Origin: Microscillaceae bacterium
Lineage (GTDB): Bacteria; Bacteroidota; Bacteroidia; Cytophagales; Microscillaceae
NCBI GenBank assembly: GCA_011390205.1
Contig: JAABSX010000004.1
Coordinates: 1-64,000 of the forward strand
Direction: 5' to 3'
DNA length: 64,000 nucleotides
This document shows, piece by piece, positions 1 through 8,975 of the stretch. Made by a program: the position numbers and the translations under genes. Positions within the stretch are counted from its first letter, which is position 1, and each line of letters starts with the position of its first letter. The notes below the pieces were generated by a model. It searched no databases. It had not been told where the DNA came from and saw only the letters and a program-made list of their open reading frames with translations.

Positions 1-32
1 ATTACAGCATTAAAATAGTCAATGATGTCCAT
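1..32 (-). CDS. Possible 5' end of a CDS running off the left edge
   Basis: An ATG at 30-32 on the minus strand opens a frame of ten codons (starting MDIIDYF) that runs off the window without a stop. It begins four bases after the stop of the 107-aa gene upstream, a spacing typical of an operon. Too short to identify; it may be chance. Confidence 0.3.
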   Translation of the reverse strand, partial: MDIIDYFNAV

Positions 33-35
33 ATT

Positions 36-359
36 TTACTGATTTGGATGCGTATCTAATTTTTTTACAATGGCAGAAGAGGCATTTTGTGAATAAATCC
101 CAAAGGCATTTACAACAATTCCTTTCAGATTCTTGCCTTTGGAGGAAATGGCATACACAATCATAGAGTCGCCTGGGTCGCTTTCGCCCTCAAATCTATA
201 GAAACTATCAATTTCAAAATCATCGGGTGATAATACGTGTTTCGTTATGTCACAAAAAAGATATTCTTTTTCAGTCAATATCGAGAAATCAATTGTGTAG
301 CCAAGTGTCCTAAGGTCAGCCATGGCTTCGGTAACTGTATCGTAATTTTTTCGTTTCAT
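36..359 (-). CDS. Small conserved Bacteroidota protein (often mislabelled phosphoribosylpyrophosphate synthetase)
   Basis: A 107-aa soluble protein without signal peptide or membrane segment. The N-terminal segment (NYDTVTEAMADLRTLGY), the central FEIDSFYRFEGESDPGDS and the following VYAISS stretch match, from memory, a family of about 100 residues common in Bacteroidota. Databases often label it phosphoribosylpyrophosphate synthetase, but it is far too short for Prs and shows none of its PRPP or ATP motifs, so that name should not be trusted. Function unknown. It may be co-transcribed with a frame that starts at 32 and leaves the window. Confidence 0.75.
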   Translation of the reverse strand: MKRKNYDTVTEAMADLRTLGYTIDFSILTEKEYLFCDITKHVLSPDDFEIDSFYRFEGESDPGDSMIVYAISSKGKNLKGIVVNAFGIYSQNASSAIVKKLDTHPNQ

Positions 360-628
360 TGTTTTTTTAAGTAGTGAGTATGTGATTGGTGAGTAATCTT
401 CACTCGGGTGCTTGGTGTCGAAATGGCTGTAAACTAACTCCTAATCTTTTACAAGCTCCTCAACAGCCATTTCTAAAATACTGAGCAGTCATTCTTTGGC
501 TAAGAATATGATCATAAAAATCTTACTTTCCAAGAAATTATAGGACTTCTGAGGCTGTTTCTCACGCACTCTTTGAGGATGAACGTCTAACTCTGCCATT
601 AAAACCACAGAAAATGGAGGGCTACAAA

Positions 629-1129
629 CTATTTTTTAAACTCTTCACGCTCATAAAATCCATCAACCCTGCTCGAGCTATGAATCGTATCATCTCCTCT
701 ATAATGGCGAATTAAATTTAATTCATATTCAAAATCTATGGCATCTCCTTTTCTGAATCGCTTGGCTTTGGCAAAGGTTAAAGTGTCAATTTGGTCAGTG
801 CTTACTGATTTGTTTTGTGTATCAATGGTTGCCATGCCGATAGGAATAATCAGGTGATTTTCCCCTTCCTTGTTTAAAAACTCGTGCACACCCGCACTTA
901 CCCGATTTTGATACACATTGTGCCCTTCCTCTATCAAGGCAGCGTCTATTTCTACATCAAGATAAACCACACATTCAGCCGCTTTATTTACCAGCAAATG
1001 ATCTACTTTCCCAATACTGCGATTATTCGCGTCTTTTACGTTCCAGCCCCTTACATCGCTGTAATTTTCGGCAACTTCATAGCCCGATAATTCATCCAGA
1101 TTAAAAAGGTTTTTGTTTGTAACTGTCAT
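629..1129 (-). CDS. PRC-barrel domain protein
   Basis: 166 aa, soluble. Residues about 15-95 fit a PRC-barrel: a strand ending in GYEV, then DVRGWNVKDANNRSIGKVDH, then VVYLDVEIDA. PRC-barrels occur in photosynthetic reaction centre H subunits and RimM, and in many stress-related bacterial proteins of unknown role. The C-terminal half is charged and ends EREEFKK. It lies 22 bp downstream of the membrane-anchored gene at 1152-1754 on the same strand, so the two probably form an operon. The biological role cannot be inferred from the sequence. Confidence 0.8.
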   Translation of the reverse strand: MTVTNKNLFNLDELSGYEVAENYSDVRGWNVKDANNRSIGKVDHLLVNKAAECVVYLDVEIDAALIEEGHNVYQNRVSAGVHEFLNKEGENHLIIPIGMATIDTQNKSVSTDQIDTLTFAKAKRFRKGDAIDFEYELNLIRHYRGDDTIHSSSRVDGFYEREEFKK

Positions 1130-1151
1130 TATTTTAATTTTTAAAGATTGA

Positions 1152-1754
1152 TTAATTCATTTTTTGAAGAAGGTCGGAAGCCTTTGCAAAGTAATTTTTA
1201 ACTGCCTCTTCTTGCTCAAGTGTAAGCACCTCTGGATAAATCAATGTAGATGCATTTTTTAATTCTGCAACTTCATTTGTCAATGCTGGATATGCTGCTT
1301 TTTGGATATTTTGCAATACATTGCTCAAAATATCGCTCGCTTTTCTAATGTTGGCTGCGTGTGTTGTTTTAAGTGGATTTTTCGTAATCATTTTTGCATA
1401 TCCCCTTACCTTTTCTAAATCCGCCTGAACTTCAAATCCAACTTCATCAGCAATGGCACTGGTAGCCTCAATTAGTTTTAAAAGTGCTTCATTGGTGTAT
1501 TCGTGGTTTATCCCCATCTTTTTTTTATTGGTTTCCTCAAAATTTACGTAAGCCGCAACAGTGGTATTGTTTCCTGTTTCCTCCAATAGCTCAGGTTCGT
1601 TTGTATTGGTGTCGTAATCTGTTTCGGTGACTGCCGCTGTACTTTTGCCATCATCATAGAATACGATAAAATATACAAACAAGGCAGCAATGACAAGAAC
1701 AACTAACCACCACATCGAAAATTTTTTTTTCTGTTCAATCTTAATTTCTGCCAT
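1152..1754 (-). CDS. Membrane-anchored hypothetical protein
   Basis: 200 aa. A short basic N-terminus (EQKKK) precedes one hydrophobic helix at about residues 14-32. An acidic, Thr/Asn-rich linker follows (about 35-65), then an alpha-helical domain (about 70-200) rich in Ala, Leu and Lys that may form a helical bundle. The topology suggests one transmembrane anchor with the domain outside the cytoplasm. I do not recognise the family. First gene of a probable two-gene operon with the PRC-barrel protein. Confidence 0.7.
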   Translation of the reverse strand: MAEIKIEQKKKFSMWWLVVLVIAALFVYFIVFYDDGKSTAAVTETDYDTNTNEPELLEETGNNTTVAAYVNFEETNKKKMGINHEYTNEALLKLIEATSAIADEVGFEVQADLEKVRGYAKMITKNPLKTTHAANIRKASDILSNVLQNIQKAAYPALTNEVAELKNASTLIYPEVLTLEQEEAVKNYFAKASDLLQKMN

Positions 1755-2115
1755 AATAATTTTGGTTTAAAAAGTGAATTTCTAATTGTAAAATACTGAG
1801 GTCAAAGTTCAGTACATTTAAATTTAAAAGCATTACATATTATTATAAAATATTACATAAATCACACATTTATCTGTGGCTTCGGTCTAAACTGTTTTTG
1901 TTGTCATTTTGTAAGAATCTGCTATACTGCGTAGCCTTTTCTGCTTCTTTCAGATCAGTGGACTGCCAAATTACGGCACACAAACCTCTCCTGATGGAGA
2001 AGGCAATCCTGCGTGGTGAGCGATGTGGTGTATTTGAATGTGATCTAAGGATTGAAATGTTAGGCACATAAAAAAAGCACTTAGCTTTTTGAGTGCTAAG
2101 TGCTTGATTTTTAGG
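1755..2115. other. Intergenic region, 361 bp
   Basis: AT-rich spacer between the membrane-anchored gene and tRNA-Asn. It holds the tRNA terminator hairpin (2075-2105). An 89-codon minus-strand frame at 1870-2139 overlaps the terminator and the 3' half of the tRNA and is not a gene. Nothing else recognised. Confidence 0.5.
2070..2105 (-). terminator. Intrinsic terminator of tRNA-Asn
   Basis: Perfect 11-bp inverted repeat: arms 2075-2085 and 2095-2105, 9-nt loop. On the minus strand it is followed by a run of T (2076 down to 2070). It lies 10 bp past the tRNA 3' end. Confidence 0.75.
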
Positions 2116-2189
2116 CTCTTCCTCTTGGGCTCGAACCAAGGACCCTCTGATTAACAGTCAGATGCTCTAACCAGCTGAGCTAAGGAAGA
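2116..2189 (-). tRNA. tRNA-Asn (GTT)
   Basis: A 74-nt cloverleaf on the minus strand. The acceptor stem is a perfect 7-bp pairing (2183-2189 with 2117-2123), with G as discriminator at 2116. The D arm contains AGCTGGTTA. The anticodon stem TCTGA/TCAGA encloses loop CTGTTAA, giving anticodon GTT (Asn). The T arm has the canonical GGTTCGAGCC. CCA is not encoded. An intrinsic terminator follows. Confidence 0.97.
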
Positions 2190-2424
2190 CTGTTTGTGCT
2201 TGATTGAGTTACAAAATAAGTACATGTTTTTTACATCTGCAAATTTTTAATCTTTTTTTTTTCATTATTTTTCTCATTTCTTCTTAGACTGATTGACTAC
2301 AGAGACCTCTCAAAATAGATGAAGTTTGGGAATTTAATTTTATTGCCAAATTTTCAGAAAACTTAAACAAAATACGCATAATTTATTTTATATTTATGCT
2401 TCGTAAATCAAGACCAAGGTACTT

Positions 2425-3885
2425 ATGCAAAAAAAACAATTCCTCATGATGTTCTTGTCAGCTACAATGGGTGCAGGCTTCGCTTTGGGGGCATTTCTAC
2501 TTTTGACACCTCAAGACCCCTACAGCTCTATCAAACAATCTCAACAGCAAAGTTTTGCACGCCTCACAGATAGCAATGCTGTGGTGCCCGAGGGGCTTAA
2601 TTTTTTATATGCCTCCAGAGTAGCCAGCCCTGCAGTAGTGCATATCAAAACTACCATGCTCAGGCGTGAAGCAAACTATGGGGAGTCATCAGAAATAGAA
2701 GATATGATGAGACATTTTCATGGAGGCAACCCTATGCATCCTCCAAGACAATCCTCTGGCTCAGGTGTGATTATCTCCGAAGATGGCTACATCGCTACCA
2801 ATTACCATGTAATAGGAGATGCAGGCAAAATAGAAGTTATACTTAATGACAAAAGAAGCTATATCGCTACACTCATCGGGCAAGACCCTGCCACAGACCT
2901 AGCCCTGCTAAAAATCAATGCTACACAGCTTCCATTTATACCTTATGGCAGCACCAAATCACTGCAAGTAGGTGAATGGGTGCTGGCAGTCGGCAATCCT
3001 TTTGACCTGACATCTACTGTTACGGCAGGCATTGTCAGTGCCAAAGGAAGAAGTATTAATTTGCTCAAAGACCAACAATATGCCATAGAATCATTTATAC
3101 AGACAGATGCCGCCGTAAACCCAGGCAATAGTGGCGGGGCTTTAGTGAATCTAAAAGGAGAGCTCATTGGCATCAATACTGCCATTGCTACACAGACAGG
3201 CTATTACACAGGCTATTCTTTTGCAGTACCCATTGATTTGGTTAAAAAAGTAATGGAAGACCTCCGCAAGTTTGGTGAAATCCAACGAGCCATCCTTGGG
3301 GTGAGTATTCAAGAGGTAGATGCTTTGCTTGCAGAAGAAATGAAGCTCAAAAGCCTCAATGGTGTCTATATACGGTCTGTCATTAAAAATGGTGCAGCAC
3401 ACCTTGCAGGCATCAAAGCAGGGGACATTATTCAAGAAATAGATGGAATCAAGATTAATTCTTCGGCAGAGCTACAGACCAGCATCGCACTGCACCAGCC
3501 AGGAGATAAAATAAAGGTTACTTTTGTAAGAAATCAACAAATAAAAACAGCTACTGCCACACTCAGAAATCAAGAAGGAAAAATAAAACTCCTGAGCAGC
3601 CTCAAGCCAAGAGAACCCTTGATTCTTGGTGCAAAATTAAGAGAACTAAATACCGAAGAAAAATCTCAACTTGGGCTAGACTATGGCGTGAAGATAATCT
3701 GGCTCGGAGAGGGGAAATTCCAAAAATCAGGCATCAAGCAGGGCTTTATCATCACTAAAATGAATGAACAAGAGATTCACTCTATCACTGATTTATCAAA
3801 ACTCTTACAACAGCAGCAGCAGCTAATTGCCTTAGATGGCGTCTATCCTGACGGAAAAAAAGACTATTATGCCATTGGTAGCTAG
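2425..3885 (+). CDS. DegP/HtrA-type periplasmic serine protease with two PDZ domains
   Basis: 486 aa. Residues 5-28 are a hydrophobic signal or anchor helix, so the enzyme acts in the periplasm. The trypsin-like domain (about 60-270) holds the full catalytic triad: His128 (TNYHVIGD), Asp158 (TDLALLKI) and Ser236 (NPGNSGGAL). Two PDZ domains follow (about 283-375 and 390-480). The layout is that of Do-family quality-control proteases that degrade or refold damaged envelope proteins. A run of five Gln sits near residue 465 in PDZ2. Monocistronic by spacing. Subfamily (DegP, DegQ or DegS) is not resolved. Confidence 0.93.
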   Translation: MQKKQFLMMFLSATMGAGFALGAFLLLTPQDPYSSIKQSQQQSFARLTDSNAVVPEGLNFLYASRVASPAVVHIKTTMLRREANYGESSEIEDMMRHFHGGNPMHPPRQSSGSGVIISEDGYIATNYHVIGDAGKIEVILNDKRSYIATLIGQDPATDLALLKINATQLPFIPYGSTKSLQVGEWVLAVGNPFDLTSTVTAGIVSAKGRSINLLKDQQYAIESFIQTDAAVNPGNSGGALVNLKGELIGINTAIATQTGYYTGYSFAVPIDLVKKVMEDLRKFGEIQRAILGVSIQEVDALLAEEMKLKSLNGVYIRSVIKNGAAHLAGIKAGDIIQEIDGIKINSSAELQTSIALHQPGDKIKVTFVRNQQIKTATATLRNQEGKIKLLSSLKPREPLILGAKLRELNTEEKSQLGLDYGVKIIWLGEGKFQKSGIKQGFIITKMNEQEIHSITDLSKLLQQQQQLIALDGVYPDGKKDYYAIGS

Positions 3886-4049
3886 TTTTTATAGTTTTTT
3901 TGCTAAATTGCCCGCCTTAAGTGAATGTACCATTTGGTTGGTTTGCTAATGTGTTAATTATTACTGCATTCTACAAAAAATCATGCAAATTAAATAAGTG
4001 CAAAATACTTAAAATCAAATAAGCTTACAATTAAAAAAAATACAAATCT

Positions 4050-5612
4050 ATGACATCTCATAGCCACCTTATCGAAGAAATTTTTACCACCCTTAAAATC
4101 AAGCCTCAAAATGACTCCTTTTATACAGGACAGAAGTCAGGGAGGAGCAGCTCGGCTGCCAAGCTCAACATACACACACCTATAGATGGCTCAAAACTGG
4201 CAGAGGCATCCATGGCTACCCAAGAAGAATACCAACAAGTCATCTCGCAGGCACACACAGCTTTCGAAACTTGGAAAAGCACCCCAGCACCACAAAGGGG
4301 AGAAATCGTGAGGCAAATCGGTCTGAAACTACGCCAATACAAAGAGCCACTAGGCAAACTTGTAAGCCTAGAAATGGGTAAAATCTACCAAGAAGGGCTA
4401 GGAGAAGTCCAAGAAATGATAGACATCTGCGATTTTGCTGTCGGTCTTTCAAGGCAGCTACACGGCTTTACGATGAAATCAGAACGCCCCGAACACCGAA
4501 TGTTTGAGCAATACCACCCTATAGGCATTGTAGGCATCATTTCAGCATTTAATTTTCCTGTAGCAGTATGGGCCTGGAATGCCATGCTTGCTGCAGTATG
4601 TGGTGATGTCTGTATTTGGAAGCCTTCCGAAAAAACACCTTTGACCGCCATCGCTTGCCAGCACATCGTGGCAGAAGTACTTGCCGAAAATCAGCTTCCA
4701 GAAGGCATCTTTAACCTCGTCATAGGTGATAGAAACTTAGGTGAATGGATGGCGCAAGATGAAAGAATCCCCCTTGTCTCTGCCACAGGCTCTACCCGAA
4801 TGGGCAAAGAAGTAGCCAAAAATGTGGCTGCACGCCTTGGCAAATCTCTCTTAGAATTGGGAGGAAACAATGCCCTCATCATCACCGAACACGCCAACCT
4901 AGATTTGGCCCTGCGGGCTACTGTATTCGGGGCTGTAGGCACTTGTGGACAGCGCTGCACCACTACTCGCAGACTGATAGTGCACGAAAGCCTCTTAAAT
5001 CAGGTCAAAGAAATACTCTGTAAGGTCTATCCTCAATTAAACATCGGTAGCCCCCTCGAAGAAGGAACTCTAGTAGGCCCTTTGATTGATGCAGAAGCTG
5101 TCCGAAGCTTCCAAAAAGCACTAGAAAATGTACAGGCAGAGGGAGGAAAGCTACTCACAGGGGGGGAAATCCTCAAAGAAAAGCCTCTTTTTGAACAAGG
5201 ACACTATGTCAGCCCTGCCATTGTAGAAGCAGAAAATCATTATTCTACAGTGCAGTGTGAGACATTTGCACCTATTTTGTACTTGATTTCGTATAATGGA
5301 GATATACAAAATGCCATTAAATTACAAAATGATGTAAAACAAGGGCTTTCTTCTGCTATCTTTACACAAAATTTACTTCAATCTGAGAGGTTCTTGGCAG
5401 AAATAGGCTCTGATTGTGGCATAGCCAATGTGAATATAGGCACATCAGGAGCAGAAATAGGCGGTGCCTTCGGAGGTGAAAAGGAAACAGGAGGCGGAAG
5501 AGAATCTGGCTCAGATGCATGGAAAATTTATATGCGCAGACAGACCAATACAATTAACTATAGTCAAAGTTTACCTCTAGCTCAAGGTATAAAATTTGAT
5601 TTAGAAATATAA
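4050..5612 (+). CDS. amaB: ALDH7-family aldehyde dehydrogenase (piperideine-6-carboxylate / aminoadipate-semialdehyde type)
   Basis: 520 aa, cytoplasmic NAD(P)-dependent aldehyde dehydrogenase. Visible catalytic residues: Asn168 (SAFNFPVAVWAWN), Lys191 (WKPSEKTPLTA), Glu269 (ELGGNNA) and nucleophile Cys303 (GQRCTTTRR). The GQRCTTTRR and ELGGNNA signatures and the N-terminal shape are those of the ALDH7/antiquitin group, which oxidises aminoadipate semialdehyde in lysine breakdown. Substrate assignment is by family resemblance only; no other lysine-catabolic gene is in the window. The symbol is tentative. Flanked by the DegP gene and a receiver protein, both separated by more than 150 bp. Confidence 0.88.
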   Translation: MTSHSHLIEEIFTTLKIKPQNDSFYTGQKSGRSSSAAKLNIHTPIDGSKLAEASMATQEEYQQVISQAHTAFETWKSTPAPQRGEIVRQIGLKLRQYKEPLGKLVSLEMGKIYQEGLGEVQEMIDICDFAVGLSRQLHGFTMKSERPEHRMFEQYHPIGIVGIISAFNFPVAVWAWNAMLAAVCGDVCIWKPSEKTPLTAIACQHIVAEVLAENQLPEGIFNLVIGDRNLGEWMAQDERIPLVSATGSTRMGKEVAKNVAARLGKSLLELGGNNALIITEHANLDLALRATVFGAVGTCGQRCTTTRRLIVHESLLNQVKEILCKVYPQLNIGSPLEEGTLVGPLIDAEAVRSFQKALENVQAEGGKLLTGGEILKEKPLFEQGHYVSPAIVEAENHYSTVQCETFAPILYLISYNGDIQNAIKLQNDVKQGLSSAIFTQNLLQSERFLAEIGSDCGIANVNIGTSGAEIGGAFGGEKETGGGRESGSDAWKIYMRRQTNTINYSQSLPLAQGIKFDLEI

Positions 5613-5779
5613 AGTTAGTATCTTGGTTTTGTGAAAAGCAGACTCTATTTTTACAAAAAAGGTTATTTTTTCTCACATAAGTTTTACTTATTCAGTAAAA
5701 ATACATACTTTAATGCTTTGCTTTGAAAGCTTTGTAAAATCATAACAATGAATAAACGAATATAACATAAGTTTAAACT

Positions 5780-6190
5780 ATGGCTAAGTACCACGCAGTA
5801 ATGCTTATTGATGACAATGAAATCGATAATTTGATTAATCAAAAAATTATTGAATCCTCTGGCATCTGTAACCACATCTTTACACACACAGGAGGCAGAA
5901 GTGCCATTGAATTTCTAAAAAATGCTGAAAAAATTGCAGATTCAGCTGGTAAGAAAGAACTTATGCCCGAAATTATATTTCTGGACATAGACATGCCACT
6001 CATGGATGGCTTTCAATTCTTAGATGAATTTGAAAATTTATCACAAAATATTCGTGAACATTGCAAAATCGTCATGCTTACCTCTTCCATCAATTCAAAA
6101 GATGTAAGACGCTCAAAAAGATATGCCAATGTAAAAGAATATATCAATAAGCCACTCACCAAAGAAAGCCTCAAAGCACTTAGTGTATAG
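5780..6190 (+). CDS. Stand-alone response regulator receiver protein
   Basis: 136 aa, a single CheY-like receiver domain without output domain. Acidic pocket Asp11-Asp12 (LIDDNE), phospho-acceptor Asp69 (IIFLDIDMP), conserved Thr101 (MLTSS) and Lys124-Pro125 (INKPLT) are all present. The DDNEIDN start and the insertion before the phosphorylation site are typical of Bacteroidota lone receivers (Rcp1-like). Its kinase is not adjacent. A terminator hairpin follows directly (6208). Confidence 0.9.
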   Translation: MAKYHAVMLIDDNEIDNLINQKIIESSGICNHIFTHTGGRSAIEFLKNAEKIADSAGKKELMPEIIFLDIDMPLMDGFQFLDEFENLSQNIREHCKIVMLTSSINSKDVRRSKRYANVKEYINKPLTKESLKALSV

Positions 6191-6207
6191 CTTATCTGAC
6201 ATTTAGA

Positions 6208-6238
6208 AAGCCCAAGTAGCATACTTCTTGGGCTTTTG
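6208..6238 (+). terminator. Terminator after receiver gene
   Basis: Inverted repeat of 9 bp (arms 6208-6216 and 6227-6235) with a short T-rich tail, 18 bp past the receiver stop codon. Confidence 0.6.
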
Positions 6239-6468
6239 AGCTTTTTTACCTAAGCATTTAATTTAGTTTGCCTGCCTTGTTTAGGCTGCACATAAGATAA
6301 AGTGAAAACTAACTTACACCAGACAATGGGTAAGATTTATCTACTAAGTGTAAAAACTGACTGATTCAAGATTACTTTGCTGGATTTATTTCTTAAAGAA
6401 AACAAGCACCTGATTTTATCGTTTTCAAAAGAAATAAACTGTTATAGAATTTCATTAGAATCCTAAGA

Positions 6469-6921
6469 ATGATGTATTTTACCACCCTACTTTTGTCTTT
6501 TCATTTGTGGAGCAGCTTTGCTGCACCCACACCTCATACCACAGCCCTCAACACTCTTGAAAACCATGATGATGTCTGGAAAATACTACTCAAAGTAAAA
6601 TCTACTTACAAAGATTTGGTGTATATCCCACATTTTACATCTGAGGTCAAGGCATTAGATGACAAGATTATCACCATCAAAGGCTATATGTACCCTTTGG
6701 AAGAGGCTACAAAGCATGAGTTTTTTATGCTGTCTTATTATCCCGTAAATGTATGTTTCTTTTGTGGTGGCTCAGGCCCTGAGTCTGTTGTAGAAGTTTC
6801 TGCCTCCAAGCCCATACCTTATACTTCCAAGCCCATCACACTACGGGGCAAACTCAAACTCAATGCAAATGACCCCAACCGCCTGTTTTTTTTGCTGCTA
6901 TCCGCAGAAGTAGCCAAATAA
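6469..6921 (+). CDS. DUF3299-like exported protein
   Basis: 150 aa with an N-terminal signal peptide (cleavage probably near Ala18-Ala19). The mature part carries GYMYPLEEATKHEFFMLSYY, then CFFCGG (Cys96, Cys99) and GPESVVEV. This arrangement matches the DUF3299 family of small periplasmic proteins, often found near metal or lipoprotein export systems. The paired Cys suggest metal or redox chemistry, but this is inference. No partner gene is adjacent; the flanking genes are signalling proteins. Confidence 0.75.
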   Translation: MMYFTTLLLSFHLWSSFAAPTPHTTALNTLENHDDVWKILLKVKSTYKDLVYIPHFTSEVKALDDKIITIKGYMYPLEEATKHEFFMLSYYPVNVCFFCGGSGPESVVEVSASKPIPYTSKPITLRGKLKLNANDPNRLFFLLLSAEVAK

Positions 6922-7105
6922 TACACCCACTGACTTCACGTATTTTACTGTATTTTGCACATATTCATTCAAACATTACTTCTCCTAAAACCTCCCCACC
7001 TTGGCAATGCTTCTAAACTTCATGAAAGCATAACATTGGCTTAAAAACTGCTTGCCTAAGAAGTTGTACTTTTGTGGCACAAAACAAAAAAGAGCAAAGA
7101 AGAAA

Positions 7106-8959
7106 ATGAATATCTTTACTATATTCCGAACCATCAAATCAAAGCTATTATTTAGCTTTATGGTTTTTTTGGTCATAGTTGGTTTTTTGGCACTGGCTGA
7201 CCTCTGGTTTGATATGCGTGAAAAAAGACTCTCTAACATTTCAGAGATACTACAAAACATAGAACTCAACCTACAAGTAGCAGAAAAAGATGAGTACGTG
7301 TTTTTTCAGGATGAAACCATCAACCCGTATTTTCATAAAACAGGCAAGAGTGAAGTATTGAACCGCCGCCGAAAACACATCTCACAAATCAAAGCTGACC
7401 TGCAGACCCTGGAAGAATTTCAAGAGATACGCAGCACCGAAGTCATTAAACAGACCCAGCAAGCCATACAGACTCTGGATGAATATGAAAGAAACTTTGC
7501 CCAAATCATCGCTCTCATCCGTGAAAGGGGCTTCAAAGATGATGGATTAGAGGGGCAAATGAGAGATTATATCCATAAAATAGAAGAAAGTGTAGCAAGT
7601 GCTGACATGGCAAAACTGCTGATGATTCGCCGACATGAAAAGGATTTTATGCTTCGCAAAGATACCAACTATACCTCTAAACTCTCAGAGGCAGTACAGC
7701 AGCTAGCCAACCAAATTCAGAACAACAAGCCCCTCCTTAGGCTGCTCACTATGTATGAAAAAATCTTCAAAGAAATAGCCTACACAGAAGAAAAAATTGG
7801 TTTTTCGGAAAATGAAGGAATCAAAGGAAAAATAAAAACCGCTGAAAGAAAAATAGAAAAAAGTCTTTCACTCATCAATATCTCCGTAAATACACAGATA
7901 AGCACACTGAGAAGCCAAAATAATTGGATTCAGATTATGATTATCCTTCTAGGTTCGGCACTCATTATTGTGCTTGGCTTTTTGATCACCCGCATTCTGA
8001 GCAAACCGATTAGTCGCTTGTCATCTTCTATACATCAGATAGTAGAGAGTAATTTTGCCGAAGAAGTGCACTTTGCCCGTGTAAGCAGCAAAGACGAACT
8101 AGGGCTTCTATCAGAAGATGTAGGCTATATGATTGCCAAAGTAAAGGAAAGTATCAGCGAAATCCGAGAAAAATCAGACAAAATAGCACTCAACCACCAA
8201 ATACTGATGGATGGAGTTACGTATGCCCAAAGAATACAGCAGGCTATCTTGCCTAAACACGAAATAGAACAGTATTTCAAAAAATATTTCATCCTTTACA
8301 AACCTCAATACGATGTGTCTGGAGACTTCTACTGGTTTATGAAAACACGAGGAAAGTATTTTTTAGCTGTGGTAGATTGTACTGGAAAGGGCGTTTCGGG
8401 GGCTTTTATGTCTATGATTGGCAATACGCTTCTGCATAAAATCATCGGGGAAAAAGGCATTGATGACCCTTCTCTTATCTTAGAAACCCTCAATACAGAA
8501 TTTAAAATAGCCCTCCATCAAAATCAAAATCTAGGCTCAGACAGCATGGATGTGTGTCTGTGCTGTTTAGAAGAACCCACAGAGGGCAAAAGTAAGTGGA
8601 CCATTACCTTTGCTGGCGCTAACCGCCCTTTGATTTATAGCAAGGGGTGGGAAATCAATGAGATCAAAGGCTCGCCACGCTCCATAGGGGGAAGAGATAT
8701 CCAAAAACAAATTACTTTTGAGAACCAAAGTATCAAACTCAAAAGAGGAGATATTCTTTACCTAAGCACAGACGGGTTTATGAATCAACCCAATGCAAGC
8801 TCAGAAGAATACAGTATGGAAAGATTTAAAGAATTTTTGAGGGGAATGATTCACCTGCCTCTCAAAGAACAAGTGGGCTGCCTCGATACTGAATTGGCAC
8901 TCCACTTAGACAATATAAGCCCAAAAGATGATATGACCATTTTTGCACTTAAACTGTAG
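7106..8959 (+). CDS. Membrane sensor with HAMP and SpoIIE/PP2C phosphatase output
   Basis: 617 aa from the ATG at 7106. TM1 (about 11-31), a periplasmic helical sensor (about 35-270) with RRHEKDFMLR at 175-184 as in HBM-type domains, TM2 (about 275-297), HAMP (298-352), a linker helix, then a SpoIIE-type phosphatase (about 380-617). Metal-binding acids are visible: Asp407 (VSGDFYW), Asp424 (VVDCTGKG), Asp556 (STDGF) and Asp608-609 (KDDMT). It likely dephosphorylates an anti-sigma-factor antagonist. The frame is open back to a TTG at 7052. I prefer 7106 because a TACTTTTG box at 7067-7074 fits a -7 element lying inside the longer version. Confidence 0.88.
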   Translation: MNIFTIFRTIKSKLLFSFMVFLVIVGFLALADLWFDMREKRLSNISEILQNIELNLQVAEKDEYVFFQDETINPYFHKTGKSEVLNRRRKHISQIKADLQTLEEFQEIRSTEVIKQTQQAIQTLDEYERNFAQIIALIRERGFKDDGLEGQMRDYIHKIEESVASADMAKLLMIRRHEKDFMLRKDTNYTSKLSEAVQQLANQIQNNKPLLRLLTMYEKIFKEIAYTEEKIGFSENEGIKGKIKTAERKIEKSLSLINISVNTQISTLRSQNNWIQIMIILLGSALIIVLGFLITRILSKPISRLSSSIHQIVESNFAEEVHFARVSSKDELGLLSEDVGYMIAKVKESISEIREKSDKIALNHQILMDGVTYAQRIQQAILPKHEIEQYFKKYFILYKPQYDVSGDFYWFMKTRGKYFLAVVDCTGKGVSGAFMSMIGNTLLHKIIGEKGIDDPSLILETLNTEFKIALHQNQNLGSDSMDVCLCCLEEPTEGKSKWTITFAGANRPLIYSKGWEINEIKGSPRSIGGRDIQKQITFENQSIKLKRGDILYLSTDGFMNQPNASSEEYSMERFKEFLRGMIHLPLKEQVGCLDTELALHLDNISPKDDMTIFALKL

Positions 8960-8975
8960 GGACACACCATTGCAT

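Noticed and set aside
2091-2099. GAGTGCTAA, identical to one half of the CIRCE heat-shock operator
   Set aside because: It lies inside the tRNA-Asn terminator stem; the second half-site at the right spacing is absent, and no chaperone gene is near.
3815-3832. CAG/CAA repeat in the protease gene
   Set aside because: Only a short Gln run in the PDZ2 region of an intact gene; not a tandem-repeat locus.
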